Shown here: positions 1 through 8,676 of the stretch, one piece after another
Layout: every line of letters begins with the position of its first letter
Position numbering within the stretch: the first letter of the stretch is position 1
Source of the DNA: Hamadaea sp.
GTDB lineage: Bacteria > Actinomycetota > Actinomycetes > Mycobacteriales > Micromonosporaceae
Direction of reading: 5' to 3'
NCBI RefSeq assembly: GCF_013362815.1
Contig: NZ_JABFVK010000015.1
Coordinates: 273,949 to 337,948, forward strand
DNA length: 64,000 nt
Notes under the pieces: generated by a model
What the model was told of the DNA's origin: nothing
Seen by the model: only the letters and a program-made list of their open reading frames with translations
Databases searched by the model: none
Program-made: the position numbers and the translations under genes

Positions 1-16
1 GCCGAACCGGCATCGG

Positions 17-104
17 GTTGATCATTCCCAACGGGGATCGATCATTGGCCTGCGGACACGACACGCCGCGCGATCATGACCGAAGGTTCATGATCGCGCG
101 GAAA
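17..104. repeat. Dispersed intergenic repeat, family A, copy 1
   Basis: About 88 bp with spaced TGATC motifs, the block GGACACGACACGCCG and the terminal block TTCATGATCGCGCGGAAA. The last part folds into a hairpin (CCGCGCGATCATGA pairing with TCATGATCGCGCGG). Related copies lie at 22849-22937, 39406-39488 (reversed), 41986-42073 and 44309-44407. This copy overlaps the 3' end of the subtilase gene: the stop codon and last residues of that protein lie in the hairpin arm. Confidence 0.75.
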
Positions 105-3100
105 ACGCAGTGTGGATGACGGTGGTACCGGGGACGGTCGACGAGGTCATCAGGGTCGTGACCGAGCCGGAGCCACCCGAGAGCGTGACCGAGTAGGTCA
201 GCGACCCGCCGGGCGTACCGGCCGTCGTGGGCACCGACAGGTCGCCGGTGGGCAGGCCGGACAGGGAGTCACCGGCCGCGCCGGCGATGTTGTCCGCGCC
301 GACCAGGTACTTCAGTCCGCCGGGCGGGGCCTTCGGCAGCGCCTTCGGGTCGTACGCGTACCGGATCGTGTTCGCTGAAGGCGAAACCGAGAGCGGCAGC
401 CAGACCTGGAAACGGCGGGCGGACGACGTCCCGAAGACCTTCACGTCCCAGTCGGCGACGATCCAGCGCGCGCCGTCCCGGTCCACCACATCCACCCGAA
501 CCCCAGGCGCCGAAGAGCCGTCGAGGTCGGCCCAGAACGGGGCGAGCACATTGTTCGGGCGCTTCGGGTCCGGCAGCCCGTTCGGCTCCGGAGTGACGTC
601 CTGACCAGTGCCGCCGCCGACGATCAGATAGCCGTCGGAGGTCACCCCGATCCGGGTGTACGCCTGACCGGCGTACCGGAACGCCGGGGTGTCGTAGTTG
701 ATGACCTCCTCGTCGCCGATCGGGTCGGCCGCGACCTCCGGCCGCTGGTAGAAGGTGCCGGAGACGGTGGCGAGCGACGGCTTGCCCGGCGTGATCCCGG
801 CCAGGGTCACCTTCGAGCGCCCGACCGCCGCCAACCCCGTACGCGACGCCCCGGTGACCTCACCGACGGCGGTTCCGGCCGGGAACCGTGAGGACATCGT
901 CACCTGCGCTTGTGCGTACCCCTTGTTGGTCGCGGTGAAGGAGCACGACGAGCTCGCGCACTTCCCGGTGACCGCGACCGAGCCTTGCTGCGGAACGAAC
1001 GCGACGGGCAGGTGGAGCGTGGGCAGCGAGCCGCCGACCGGCTCGAGCCGAACCTCGCCGAAGAGCTGGCGCTTCGGCGCCCACGAGGCGATGTTCACCG
1101 TGAAGCGGCCGACCGCGCCGGGCGCGAGGGTCAGCACCGGCGGATCGACGGTGATCGCGGACTTGGTCGGCGCGGTGCTGGTCAGCCGGTAGGTCTGCAC
1201 GTGGCCGGAGACGTTCTTGACGGTCCGGACGGCGCTGAGCCGGCCCGGCATGACCGGCGCGTTGATCGACGGGGTGTTCAACTGGACGGCGTCGACCGGG
1301 TCCGCGGCCAGCTTGGCCATCCGGTCGGCGCTCTCGTCGAAGGTCAGGCCCGGGTTGGCCGCGATGTCGACCGCGATGCGGCCCGCGCCGAAGTCGAACG
1401 GATCGGCCGGGGTCTTGAGGTCCTCCTTGACGACCTTGGTCACCGCGGTCGTCATCAGCGCGGACTTAATCTGACCGGGCGACCAGCTCGGGTGGGCCGC
1501 GCGCAGCAGGATGCCCGCGCCCGCGACGTGCGGCCCGGACATCGACGTCCCGGCGATCGCCTGGAAGTACTGCCCCGCCGGACCGCCGGTCGGATCCTCG
1601 GGCGTCGGCGTCGTCCCGGCGAGAATCTGCACGCCAGGCGCGGTCACGTCGGGCTTCAGCGCGAGGCCGCCGGGCCCGCGCGAGGAGAAGGCCGCCATCA
1701 CGTCGCCCCGCCCGGTCGTGGCGCGGCCCGAGGTGAAGCTCGCCGTCACGTTCTTGTTCTTCAGGTACGCCAAAAGCTGTGCACCGGTAGCGAGATGCAC
1801 GGTGGGCAGCCAGTGGTTGTCCGTCTCGGTGTCCTGGAGAGTGGGGTTGTAGAGCAGCATCCCGAGTCCGCCGCCCTGTTTGACGAAGTAGCCCTTCTCA
1901 ACGCGAGCGTTCTCGCCGCGTTCACAGACGACGACTTTGCCCTGGAAGAGGTTCTTCTTCGGCTTGGTGAGGCAGCGCGCGCCGCCGTCGTACCCCTTGA
2001 CGTCCTTCGCTTGCACGACCGGGGTCGCTGCGGAGAGTCCGGCGGTGATGCTGGAACCGGTCAGCGTCAGGTCCTTCGCCCCCGGCGACTTCAGGGTGAT
2101 CGTCGAGTCGAATTCGCGGCGCTGCGTACTCGCCGCCACCGTGGTGACCCACGGAGACAGGTGGTTCACCGTCTCGGCGTCCGGTCCCTCGTTGCCGGCC
2201 GATGCGGCGACGAACACCCCGGCCGCGTACGCGTCGAGGAAGGCGAGCTCGACCGGATCGGTCTCGGGATCGGTGCCGCCGGAGATGGAGAAGTTGATGA
2301 CGCGTACGCCGTCCTTGACCGCCTGCGCGACCGCAGCCGCCGAGTCGGACGAGAAGCAGCCGTCGGCACCGCAGACCTTGTAGACGCTGACCCATGCGCC
2401 GGGCGCGACGCCGCGCAGCGGACCGCGGTCGACCCCGAACACCTTGGCGCTGCTCAGGACGTTGCCCGCCGAGGTGGAGGCGGTGTGCGTACCGTGGCCG
2501 TCGCTGTCTCGGGCGGTCCGGTACTTCTCCTTGTCGTGCATCTTCAGGTACGCGTCCAGGAACGGCCGGCCGCCGATGAGTTTGTGATTGCACCGGAACT
2601 TCACGCCGGTCAGCGGGTTCACGCCGAAGTCGCACACCCGGGCCTTGCCGTCCTCACGGGGCGGTGGCGCGGCGAGGTTGCCCTGGTCGGCGAAGGACGG
2701 ATGCTCCGGCCACGCGCCCGTGTCGAGCACTCCGAAGATCACGCCCTTGCCCGCGTCGGCCGGGCCGCCGAGCGCGCGCTGAACGGTGTCCGCCCCGATG
2801 AACCCGGGGCTGGAGTCGGTCAGCGGATGGCGTACCTCGTCACGTTGGACGGCCACGACGCCGGGGATCTTGAGCAGGTCGCCGACCCGGTTCGCGGGTA
2901 CGGTCAGCGCCACCCCGCCGTAGACGGTGCGCAGACTCTGGCCGAGGCGTACGCCGGGCACATGGGCGGCGGCCTTCCCGAAGATGTCCTCCTGCTGGGC
3001 CAGGAATCGCTCGTACGCCTGCTCAGCCGGGCCGCCCCAGAGCGGCCGCCCGGTCACCGCCGGGCTGGTCGCCGCGAACCCCGGTACGCCGCCCCGATAG

Positions 3101-3315
3101 GTCGCGACCGGCTCGTTGGCCAGCTTGACGACGACGCTCACCTGGGCCCCGCCCGACCGCCCGAGCAGCGAACGGTCGGTACGCGCCATCGCGCTCGTTT
3201 TCGCCGCTGTGTAGCGCGACACCAGGCTCACTCGTTTGTCCGGCGACGCAGCATGTGCTGGTGTTGGAAGAGAAACGACAACTAGCGCAAGTGGCAACAA
3301 AAGCCGCGAAAACAT
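88..3315 (-). CDS. Secreted S8 family serine peptidase (subtilisin-like)
   Basis: Predicted extracellular protease of 1075 residues. A Sec signal peptide occupies about residues 1-22 (ending AHA) and is followed by an inhibitor-I9-type propeptide. The catalytic triad is visible: Asp198 in GVLDTGAWPEH, His274 in DGHGTHTAS and Ser591 in GTSMSGPHVAG. Between His and Ser lies a long insertion resembling a protease-associated domain, as in cucumisin-like and C5a-peptidase-like S8 enzymes. The C-terminal third is beta-rich and probably binds substrate or wall; no sorting signal or membrane anchor is seen. The last codons lie inside a dispersed repeat, so the extreme C-terminus may be recently altered. 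No partner gene is adjacent; the next gene in the same direction starts beyond a 219-bp spacer with a hairpin. Substrate unknown. Confidence 0.93.
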   Translation of the reverse strand: MFSRLLLPLALVVVSLPTPAHAASPDKRVSLVSRYTAAKTSAMARTDRSLLGRSGGAQVSVVVKLANEPVATYRGGVPGFAATSPAVTGRPLWGGPAEQAYERFLAQQEDIFGKAAAHVPGVRLGQSLRTVYGGVALTVPANRVGDLLKIPGVVAVQRDEVRHPLTDSSPGFIGADTVQRALGGPADAGKGVIFGVLDTGAWPEHPSFADQGNLAAPPPREDGKARVCDFGVNPLTGVKFRCNHKLIGGRPFLDAYLKMHDKEKYRTARDSDGHGTHTASTSAGNVLSSAKVFGVDRGPLRGVAPGAWVSVYKVCGADGCFSSDSAAAVAQAVKDGVRVINFSISGGTDPETDPVELAFLDAYAAGVFVAASAGNEGPDAETVNHLSPWVTTVAASTQRREFDSTITLKSPGAKDLTLTGSSITAGLSAATPVVQAKDVKGYDGGARCLTKPKKNLFQGKVVVCERGENARVEKGYFVKQGGGLGMLLYNPTLQDTETDNHWLPTVHLATGAQLLAYLKNKNVTASFTSGRATTGRGDVMAAFSSRGPGGLALKPDVTAPGVQILAGTTPTPEDPTGGPAGQYFQAIAGTSMSGPHVAGAGILLRAAHPSWSPGQIKSALMTTAVTKVVKEDLKTPADPFDFGAGRIAVDIAANPGLTFDESADRMAKLAADPVDAVQLNTPSINAPVMPGRLSAVRTVKNVSGHVQTYRLTSTAPTKSAITVDPPVLTLAPGAVGRFTVNIASWAPKRQLFGEVRLEPVGGSLPTLHLPVAFVPQQGSVAVTGKCASSSCSFTATNKGYAQAQVTMSSRFPAGTAVGEVTGASRTGLAAVGRSKVTLAGITPGKPSLATVSGTFYQRPEVAADPIGDEEVINYDTPAFRYAGQAYTRIGVTSDGYLIVGGGTGQDVTPEPNGLPDPKRPNNVLAPFWADLDGSSAPGVRVDVVDRDGARWIVADWDVKVFGTSSARRFQVWLPLSVSPSANTIRYAYDPKALPKAPPGGLKYLVGADNIAGAAGDSLSGLPTGDLSVPTTAGTPGGSLTYSVTLSGGSGSVTTLMTSSTVPGTTVIHTAFSARS

Positions 3316-3441
3316 AGGGCAGATCTTGCCGCAGTCGGGGCGCTTCGCCCGGCCGACACTTCGGCCTGTCAGCTACCCGTCAACTCTTTCCGCGCATCTT
3401 TCGGCGCTCGCCCCGCCGGCCTTCGCCGGTCGCGCTGTCAG

Positions 3442-3504
3442 CTGCAGATCACGGTTACGCATGCTTCCCGGGGTGCCGGAGGCATGCGTAACCGTGATCC
3501 GCAG
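3442..3504. repeat. Long inverted repeat, family C, copy 1 (possible terminator)
   Basis: Two 23-nt arms (3442-3464 and 3482-3504) pair with one mismatch around a 17-nt loop. The arm core GATCACGGTTACGCATGC is nearly the same as that of the hairpin at 52949-53000 (20 of 22 positions). It sits in the spacer between the dacB stop and the start of the subtilase gene, so it could end dacB transcription. There is no U-tract. Confidence 0.7.
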
Positions 3505-3534
3505 GTGTCGACGGGGTGGGGCGGGCCGGCGTCG

Positions 3535-5763
3535 TCAGAGGGCGGCGAGGGCGTTGGTCATCGCGTCCAGGCGTTCCCGGGCGGTGTCCGTCCCGGTGGG
3601 CACGGCGTCGGCGAGGATCGAGAACGCGAGCAACCGGCCGTCCTTGGTGACCACGATCCCTGCGATGGCGGCCACGCCGGTGAGCGTTCCGGTCTTCGCG
3701 CGTACCAGGCCGGCCCCGGGTTCAGGAAGGCCGGCGGTCGTCTGATTGCGATCGGAGAGCGTCCCCGACCAAGCGGCCACCGGCAGTCCGGCGAACAGCG
3801 ACCGCAATTTCGGGTGGCTGTCCCCGGCTGCAACGGCGAGCAGGGCGGTCTGCATGGCGGGCGGCTGACGGTCCAGCCGGGACAGTCCCGACCCGTCCTT
3901 GATCACGACCCCCTCGGTGGGTACGCCAAGCTCGGTGAGGACCTGCTTGATGGCGACCCCGGCACCGGCGAAGCTGCCCGGCTGCCCCTTGGCCAGGGCG
4001 ACCTGGCGGGCCAGCGCCTCGGCCACCACGTTGTCGCTCTCGTCCAGCATGATCTCGACGAGGCTCTCGATCCGGGGCGACTGGACCGATCCGAGTTGCT
4101 GCGCTCCAGACGCGGCCGTCCCGGCTGTCACCGTCGCCGTGGGCGCGCCGACGAGCTTTGCGAACGCGATCGCGGCCGCCTTGTCCGGCTGGGCCGACCG
4201 GGCCTGACCGGCGTGCAGGTCGTCGATGTTCTTCGGCCGCTTCGGGCTCGTCCGCGCGCCGTCGATCGCCAGCGCCGTGGCCCGCGCGCCGTAGGGCCCG
4301 ACCGCGGCGTCGTCGTCCCAGCCCTCCGCGATCTGTGAGCCGGAGTAGAGCGACGAGTCATAGATGACCTTCGTCGGAGACTTGCCCCCGAGCGCCGCCT
4401 TCACCTGGGCGGCGAGCTGGTCGAGCCGCCCCGCGCCGGGGTAGTACCCGGTCGCGCCGGCGGTCAGCGTCGGGTCTCCCCCGCCGACGATCACGATCTC
4501 GCCCTCGTTCGGTCCGGCCACCACGGTCGTGGTCATCCGGTAGTCCGGCCCTCGGGTCGCGAGTACGGCGGCTGCGGTTGCCATCTTCGTGGTCGACGCC
4601 GGAACGGCCGGATGCGAGGAACCGACGTCGTAGAGGCTCTGCCCGCTCGCCACGTCGACGACCGAGACGCTGACCGACGGGCCCAGGTCGGTGTGCTCCC
4701 GCAGCTCGTCGAGGGCCGCCTTGACCTGCTCGGGCGTCGGAGCCGTGCCGGTCGCCGCGGACAGGACGCCCGTCGCGCTCGCCACCGGGTCCGGAGTCCA
4801 GGTGTTCACCGGAGTCGTGTGGCCCAGCAATTCGCGTACGCGGTCCGGCGCGAACGCGACCGCGCCGCCCGCCGCGGCGAGCGCCAAGATCAGCACGCTG
4901 GCCAGCGAAATCCACAGGCCACGGTGGCCCTTGCGCGGCTCCGGCGGCGGGGACTGGACGGCTTCGGTCGGCGGCACCGGCGGTGGCGTGGCCGCAGGCG
5001 GCTCCTCCGGCGGACCGGCGGGAGGGATCGGTGGACCCGACGGCGGGCCGCTCGGCGGGATCGCCGCGCTGCCGTAGACCGTGCCGGGCGCCGGGCCGGT
5101 GGGACCTGTGGAAAAAGACGCGTGAGCTGTGGAAACCGGGGGCTGCGTGCCGGGGACGGACGCTTGACCGCTGGGGACGGACGCCTGACCGGTCGCCGCT
5201 GCGGGCTGGCCGGTGGACGGCGGAATCCCCGGCAGCGTGAACATGGGTGTGGACGGTGCCGACGCAGGCGGAGTAGCCGGGGTTGAGTCGGCCGACGGGA
5301 CCAGCGGCGGCCAGGTCGGCGGGCCTTCCGGAGTCGGAACGGGCGGAGCCCACGGCGAGCTCGCCACCTCCGGAGCAGCTGCGGAGGCCGTCGGAGAGGT
5401 CGGCGAAGGGGCAACGGGAGCTGCGGCAGGCGCGGCCGGCGGCGGGACCGAGGCCGACCCCGTCGCGCGCGGCGGCCCGTCTTCGGTGGGCGTACCAGTG
5501 GGTGGAGACGAGCCGTAGACCGTGCCAGACGATCTTGGCTGGGGCCGCGCGGAGGCCTGTGGAGGGGTTTGCCCAACCTGTGGATAACGTCCGGTTTGTG
5601 GAGTGGTGGCCTGTGGATAAGCTTGTGGATAGTCGGCTGGGGCCTGTGGATAATCCGGTGGATAACCAGGTTCAGGCTGGTCAGCCGCTGGTTCCGGCTC
5701 GTTTCCCGGCCAACCGGCCGCCCACGGCGACTCGTCGCCGTAGTGTGAACCTTGCCTCCCCAC
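3535..5763 (-). CDS. dacB: D-alanyl-D-alanine carboxypeptidase/endopeptidase (PBP4, peptidase S13)
   Basis: Trims or cleaves D-Ala-containing peptide bonds in peptidoglycan outside the membrane. The 742-residue protein has a roughly 280-residue cytoplasmic Pro/Ala/Ser-rich N-terminus, one membrane segment (about 285-307) and an S13 domain. Active-site motifs are Ser390-x-x-Lys393 (STTK), Ser576-Asp-Asn and Lys690-Thr-Gly. The GTG start at 5763 has GGGAGGG a few bases upstream. The long disordered cytoplasmic tail is common in actinomycete homologues and may receive regulation. Its first part repeats Tyr-Pro-Gln, using TAT CCA CAG codons that create DnaA-box-like DNA (see 5579-5665). It is divergent from ppa, as in many actinomycetes. 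Confidence 0.93.
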   Translation of the reverse strand: MGRQGSHYGDESPWAAGWPGNEPEPAADQPEPGYPPDYPQAPADYPQAYPQATTPQTGRYPQVGQTPPQASARPQPRSSGTVYGSSPPTGTPTEDGPPRATGSASVPPPAAPAAAPVAPSPTSPTASAAAPEVASSPWAPPVPTPEGPPTWPPLVPSADSTPATPPASAPSTPMFTLPGIPPSTGQPAAATGQASVPSGQASVPGTQPPVSTAHASFSTGPTGPAPGTVYGSAAIPPSGPPSGPPIPPAGPPEEPPAATPPPVPPTEAVQSPPPEPRKGHRGLWISLASVLILALAAAGGAVAFAPDRVRELLGHTTPVNTWTPDPVASATGVLSAATGTAPTPEQVKAALDELREHTDLGPSVSVSVVDVASGQSLYDVGSSHPAVPASTTKMATAAAVLATRGPDYRMTTTVVAGPNEGEIVIVGGGDPTLTAGATGYYPGAGRLDQLAAQVKAALGGKSPTKVIYDSSLYSGSQIAEGWDDDAAVGPYGARATALAIDGARTSPKRPKNIDDLHAGQARSAQPDKAAAIAFAKLVGAPTATVTAGTAASGAQQLGSVQSPRIESLVEIMLDESDNVVAEALARQVALAKGQPGSFAGAGVAIKQVLTELGVPTEGVVIKDGSGLSRLDRQPPAMQTALLAVAAGDSHPKLRSLFAGLPVAAWSGTLSDRNQTTAGLPEPGAGLVRAKTGTLTGVAAIAGIVVTKDGRLLAFSILADAVPTGTDTARERLDAMTNALAAL
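5579..5665. promoter_or_regulatory. Cluster of DnaA-box-like 9-mers inside dacB
   Basis: The + strand reads TGTGGATAA at 5579-5587, 5612-5620 and 5645-5653, which is the exact complement of the TTATCCACA box. One-mismatch versions lie at 5624-5632 (TGTGGATAG) and 5657-5665 (GGTGGATAA). Looser TGTGGA sites occur at 5107, 5128, 5558 and 5597. The sites fall on Tyr-Pro codons written TAT CCA although this genome normally prefers TAC and CCG. A DnaA-titrating or replication-linked role is inference. Confidence 0.5.
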
Positions 5764-5851
5764 GGACCCTCCCAGTGAGCTTTCCGATCGACCTACGCGA
5801 CACTATCGAGCAGAAGCCAGAGTCGGCGAGAAAACGTGTCAGGAGCGTGAG

Positions 5852-6349
5852 ATGGATTTCGACGTCACGGTTGAGATCCCCAAGGGGCAGCGCAACAAGT
5901 ACGAGGTCGACCACGAGACGGGCCGCATCCGGCTTGACCGCACACTCTTCACCTCCACGCAGTACCCGGCCGACTACGGCTTCATCGAGAACACCCTGGG
6001 TGAAGACGGCGACCCGCTGGACGCGTTGGTGCTGGTGCAGGAGCCGACCTTCCCCGGCTGCCTGATCCGCTGCCGGGCGATCGGCATGTTCCGGATGCGC
6101 GACGAGAAGGGCGGCGACGACAAGGTCCTCTGCGTTCCGTTCGCCGACCCACGCCTGGAACATCTGCGCGACATCCACCACGTCGCCGAGTTCGACCGGC
6201 TGGAGATCCAGCATTTCTTCGAGGTCTACAAGGACCTGGAACCCGGCAAGAGCGTCGAGGGCGCGACCTGGGTCGGCCGCACCGAGGCCGAGGCGGAGAT
6301 CGTCGCCTCGTTCCAGCGGGCCAAGGACACCGGCCACTCCGCCCACTGA
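5852..6349 (+). CDS. ppa: Inorganic pyrophosphatase
   Basis: Family I soluble pyrophosphatase of 165 residues, which hydrolyses cytoplasmic PPi to two phosphates with Mg2+ and pulls biosynthetic reactions forward. The N-terminus carries the family pattern [13 protein letters not shown], followed by YPADYGFI and the metal-binding signature DGDPLDALV. Length is normal for bacterial enzymes. The ATG at 5852 follows AGGAGCG at a usable distance. It is divergent from dacB with an 88-bp shared upstream region. Confidence 0.97.
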   Translation: MDFDVTVEIPKGQRNKYEVDHETGRIRLDRTLFTSTQYPADYGFIENTLGEDGDPLDALVLVQEPTFPGCLIRCRAIGMFRMRDEKGGDDKVLCVPFADPRLEHLRDIHHVAEFDRLEIQHFFEVYKDLEPGKSVEGATWVGRTEAEAEIVASFQRAKDTGHSAH

Positions 6350-6352
6350 CCC

Positions 6353-6418
6353 GCTCGGGCCGCGCTGCTTTCGCGCTCGGGCCGCGCTGCTTTCGCGCTC
6401 GGGCCGCGCTGCTTTCGC
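6353..6418. repeat. Tandem repeat, 3 x 22 bp
   Basis: Three identical copies of a 22-bp unit beginning GCTCGGGCCGCGCTGC directly follow the ppa stop and run into the inverted repeat at 6419. The spacer ppa to DUF2342 (6350-6640) consists almost entirely of repeats. Confidence 0.9.
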
Positions 6419-6478
6419 GCTGGATCAGGGTTCCGGGTCGTATTTCGGCCAAGATTCGACCCGGAACCCTGATCCAGC
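6419..6478. repeat. Inverted repeat, family B, copy 1 (possible terminator)
   Basis: Perfect 22-nt arms at 6419-6440 and 6457-6478 (starting GCTGGATCAGGGTTCC) enclose a 16-nt centre. A second member of the family is at 15602-15665, with its centre in the opposite orientation. It probably forms a strong hairpin after ppa. Confidence 0.85.
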
Positions 6479-6587
6479 GGCGCGGAAGCGGCGCGGAAGC
6501 GGCGCGGAAGCGGCCCGGAAGCGGCCCGGAAGCGGCCCGGAAGCGGCCCGGAAGCGGCCCGGAAGCGGCCCGGAAGCGGCCCGGAAG
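6478..6587. repeat. Tandem repeat, 10 x 11 bp
   Basis: Ten 11-bp units: three CGGCGCGGAAG followed by seven CGGCCCGGAAG. No reading frame across it is supported. It ends about 54 bp before the start of the DUF2342 gene, so it probably lies in that gene's upstream region. Confidence 0.9.
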
Positions 6588-6640
6588 CGCGCTGGAGGCG
6601 GGTCGAAGGGGGCGGTCACGCGCCCACAGCGGGTAGCGTC

Positions 6641-7696
6641 GTGCGCATGGCGGAATTCGTCGACTGGGACCTGGCCGCATCCACCGCCGCGACGCTGGGC
6701 CCGACCGGCCCGAAGGTGACCAAGGCGGAGGCGGTCGAGGTCGTCCGGCAGCTGCGGGAGCTGACCGGGGAGGCGGCCGGGCACGTCGCCGAGTTCACCG
6801 GGCTGGTTTCGCAGGTCGACGTGCCACCCGTACGCGTGGTGGATCGCCGGGACTGGGCAAAGCTGAACGTCGCCGGGATGCGTACGGTGATCGGACCGCT
6901 CGCGGCGCATCTCGCGAAGAAGTCGCAGACCGCCGGGACCGGTCCGCTCGAAATGGTCGGGGCGAAGATCACCGCGCTCCAGGCCGGCTCGGTGTTGGCG
7001 TACTTGTCGGGGCGGGTGCTGGGGCAGTACGAGGTGTTCTCCGGCGAACCGGGTCAGCTGCTGCTGGTCGCCCCGAACATCGTCGCGGTCGAGCGGAAGA
7101 TCGGTGCGGACCCGCGCGACTTCCGGCTCTGGGTCTGCCTCCACGAGGTCACCCACCGAACCCAGTTCACCGCCGTCCCGTGGCTTCGCGGGCACTTCCT
7201 GAGCGAGGTCAAGGCGTTCGTCGACGCCTCCGACGCCGATCCGGCCGCCCTGCTCGGCCGCGTACGCCGAGCTGTCTCGGCCGCAGCAGACGCCGTCCGG
7301 AACAAAGGCAGCCAGGTCAGCGTGCTGGACGTCGTCCAATCCCCCGCTCAGCGGGCGGTGATGGACCGGCTGACCGCACTGATGACGCTGGTCGAGGGGC
7401 ACGCCGAAGTCGTCATGGACGGCGTCGGTCCCCGGGTCATTCCGTCGGTCGAAGCGATCCGGGCCCGGTTCGACCGACGCCGGGCGACCGCGAATCCCGT
7501 CGAGTCCGTGATCCGCCGTCTGCTCGGGGTCGACGCCAAGCTGCGGCAGTACGCCGAGGGCCGCAAGTTCGTCCAGGGCGTCGTCGACCGGGTCGGCATG
7601 GCGGACTTCAATCGCGTCTGGGCCGGGCCGGAGAATCTGCCCACGCTGGCCGAACTGACCGATCCCGGCGCATGGGTCGCCCGGGTCGTCCCTTGA
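6641..7696 (+). CDS. Zinc-dependent metalloprotease-fold protein, DUF2342 (F420-associated family)
   Basis: A member of the DUF2342 family, often labelled coenzyme F420 biosynthesis-associated; no reaction has been established for it that I know of. The 351-residue sequence has an HExxH zincin motif (HEVTH near residue 168) within a helical context, with downstream acidic residues that could give the third zinc ligand. No signal peptide or membrane segment is seen, so it is probably cytoplasmic. The start is GTG 6641 or ATG 6647; neither has a strong ribosome site. Its stop overlaps the tilS start by 4 nt (TTGA), indicating translational coupling, and this pairing is conserved in actinobacteria. 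Confidence 0.85.
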   Translation: MRMAEFVDWDLAASTAATLGPTGPKVTKAEAVEVVRQLRELTGEAAGHVAEFTGLVSQVDVPPVRVVDRRDWAKLNVAGMRTVIGPLAAHLAKKSQTAGTGPLEMVGAKITALQAGSVLAYLSGRVLGQYEVFSGEPGQLLLVAPNIVAVERKIGADPRDFRLWVCLHEVTHRTQFTAVPWLRGHFLSEVKAFVDASDADPAALLGRVRRAVSAAADAVRNKGSQVSVLDVVQSPAQRAVMDRLTALMTLVEGHAEVVMDGVGPRVIPSVEAIRARFDRRRATANPVESVIRRLLGVDAKLRQYAEGRKFVQGVVDRVGMADFNRVWAGPENLPTLAELTDPGAWVARVVP

Positions 7697-8673
7697 CCGG
7701 TCCACACCCGTCGGTCGCGCAGACGCGTACCGCGGTCCGGCGCGCGCTCGGGCCTGGGGAGAACCGGCTCGCGCTGGTCGCCTGCTCCGGCGGCGCGGAT
7801 TCGCTCGCCCTCGCCGCCGCGGCTGCGTTCGCCGGTCCGCGGCTCGGCTGGCGGATCGGGCTCGTCACGGTCGATCACAACCTGCAGGCCGGGTCCGCCG
7901 AACGCGCGGCCGCCGTCGCCGCCTGGGCCGCCGACGCCGGGCTCACTCCCGCGATCGTCGCTCCGGTCACGATCGATCCGGCCGATCCGGTGGGTCCCGA
8001 GGCGGCCGCCCGCCACGCCCGCTACGAGGCACTCCTTCAACAATCCGAGGAGTATGCCGCCGCAGCGCTCCTCCTAGGTCACACATTGGACGACCAAGCC
8101 GAGACGGTATTGCTGGCCCTCGCCCGGGGCGCCGGTCCCCGCGGACTGGCCGGGATGCCCGCCCGCCGAGAGGTCGACGGCGTGGCAGTGCTCCGGCCCA
8201 TGCTGGGCGTCCGGCGTACGACGTTGCGGGAAGCGTGTGCCGAACAGGGGCTCACGCCGTGGGAAGACCCCCACAACTCCGACGACCGGTACGCCCGCGC
8301 GCGTGTCCGATCCAGTGCCCTGCCCGCGCTAGTAACGGCGTTGGGGCCGGGCGTCGTCGGAAACCTGGCCCAGACGGCCGCTCAGCTCGCCGCTGACGCG
8401 TCCTACTTGGACGGACTGGCCGCGACGGCGTACGCCGAATGCCGCAGTGGCAGCGGCCTCAGCGTGGACGCCCTGCGGGCGCTGCCGGACGCCCTGCGGG
8501 GTCGCGTACTGCACACGTGGGCCCTCGAGCTGGGTGCGCCCGGCGCCGCTCTCGGCCACCGGCACGTCGCCGCGTTGGACGCGCTCGTCACCGCCTGGCA
8601 CGGACAAGGACCGACCGCCCTGCCCGGGGGCATCGAAGTGCACCGGGAGGACGGTCGGCTGCTGTCTCGCTAG
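7693..8673 (+). CDS. tilS: tRNA(Ile)-lysidine synthetase
   Basis: Converts the wobble cytidine of tRNA-Ile(CAU) to lysidine using ATP and lysine, so that it reads AUA. The PP-loop ATP-binding motif SGGADS lies near residues 31-36, followed by the family blocks GHTLDDQAET and RRTTLREACAEQGL, then the substrate-binding region WEDPHNSD. The protein is 326 residues, the short actinobacterial form. I chose TTG 7693 because it overlaps the preceding stop (TTGA) and puts the nucleotide motif at the usual distance; the open frame continues upstream but only over the previous gene. The hpt-ftsH genes that often follow tilS in actinobacteria are absent; an ESX gene converges 3 nt after the stop. Confidence 0.93.
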   Translation: MTGPHPSVAQTRTAVRRALGPGENRLALVACSGGADSLALAAAAAFAGPRLGWRIGLVTVDHNLQAGSAERAAAVAAWAADAGLTPAIVAPVTIDPADPVGPEAAARHARYEALLQQSEEYAAAALLLGHTLDDQAETVLLALARGAGPRGLAGMPARREVDGVAVLRPMLGVRRTTLREACAEQGLTPWEDPHNSDDRYARARVRSSALPALVTALGPGVVGNLAQTAAQLAADASYLDGLAATAYAECRSGSGLSVDALRALPDALRGRVLHTWALELGAPGAALGHRHVAALDALVTAWHGQGPTALPGGIEVHREDGRLLSR

Positions 8674-8676
8674 AAG

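Noticed and set aside
910..3285. Long antisense frame opposite the subtilase gene
   Set aside because: High-G+C shadow with Arg/Gly-rich low-complexity translation and no family motif. The same applies to large frames at 8719-10515, 10597-12753, 28858-31248 and 36474-38513.
3236..3745. Small + strand frame over the family C hairpin
   Set aside because: Overlaps two real genes and a hairpin; no ribosome site or conserved sequence.
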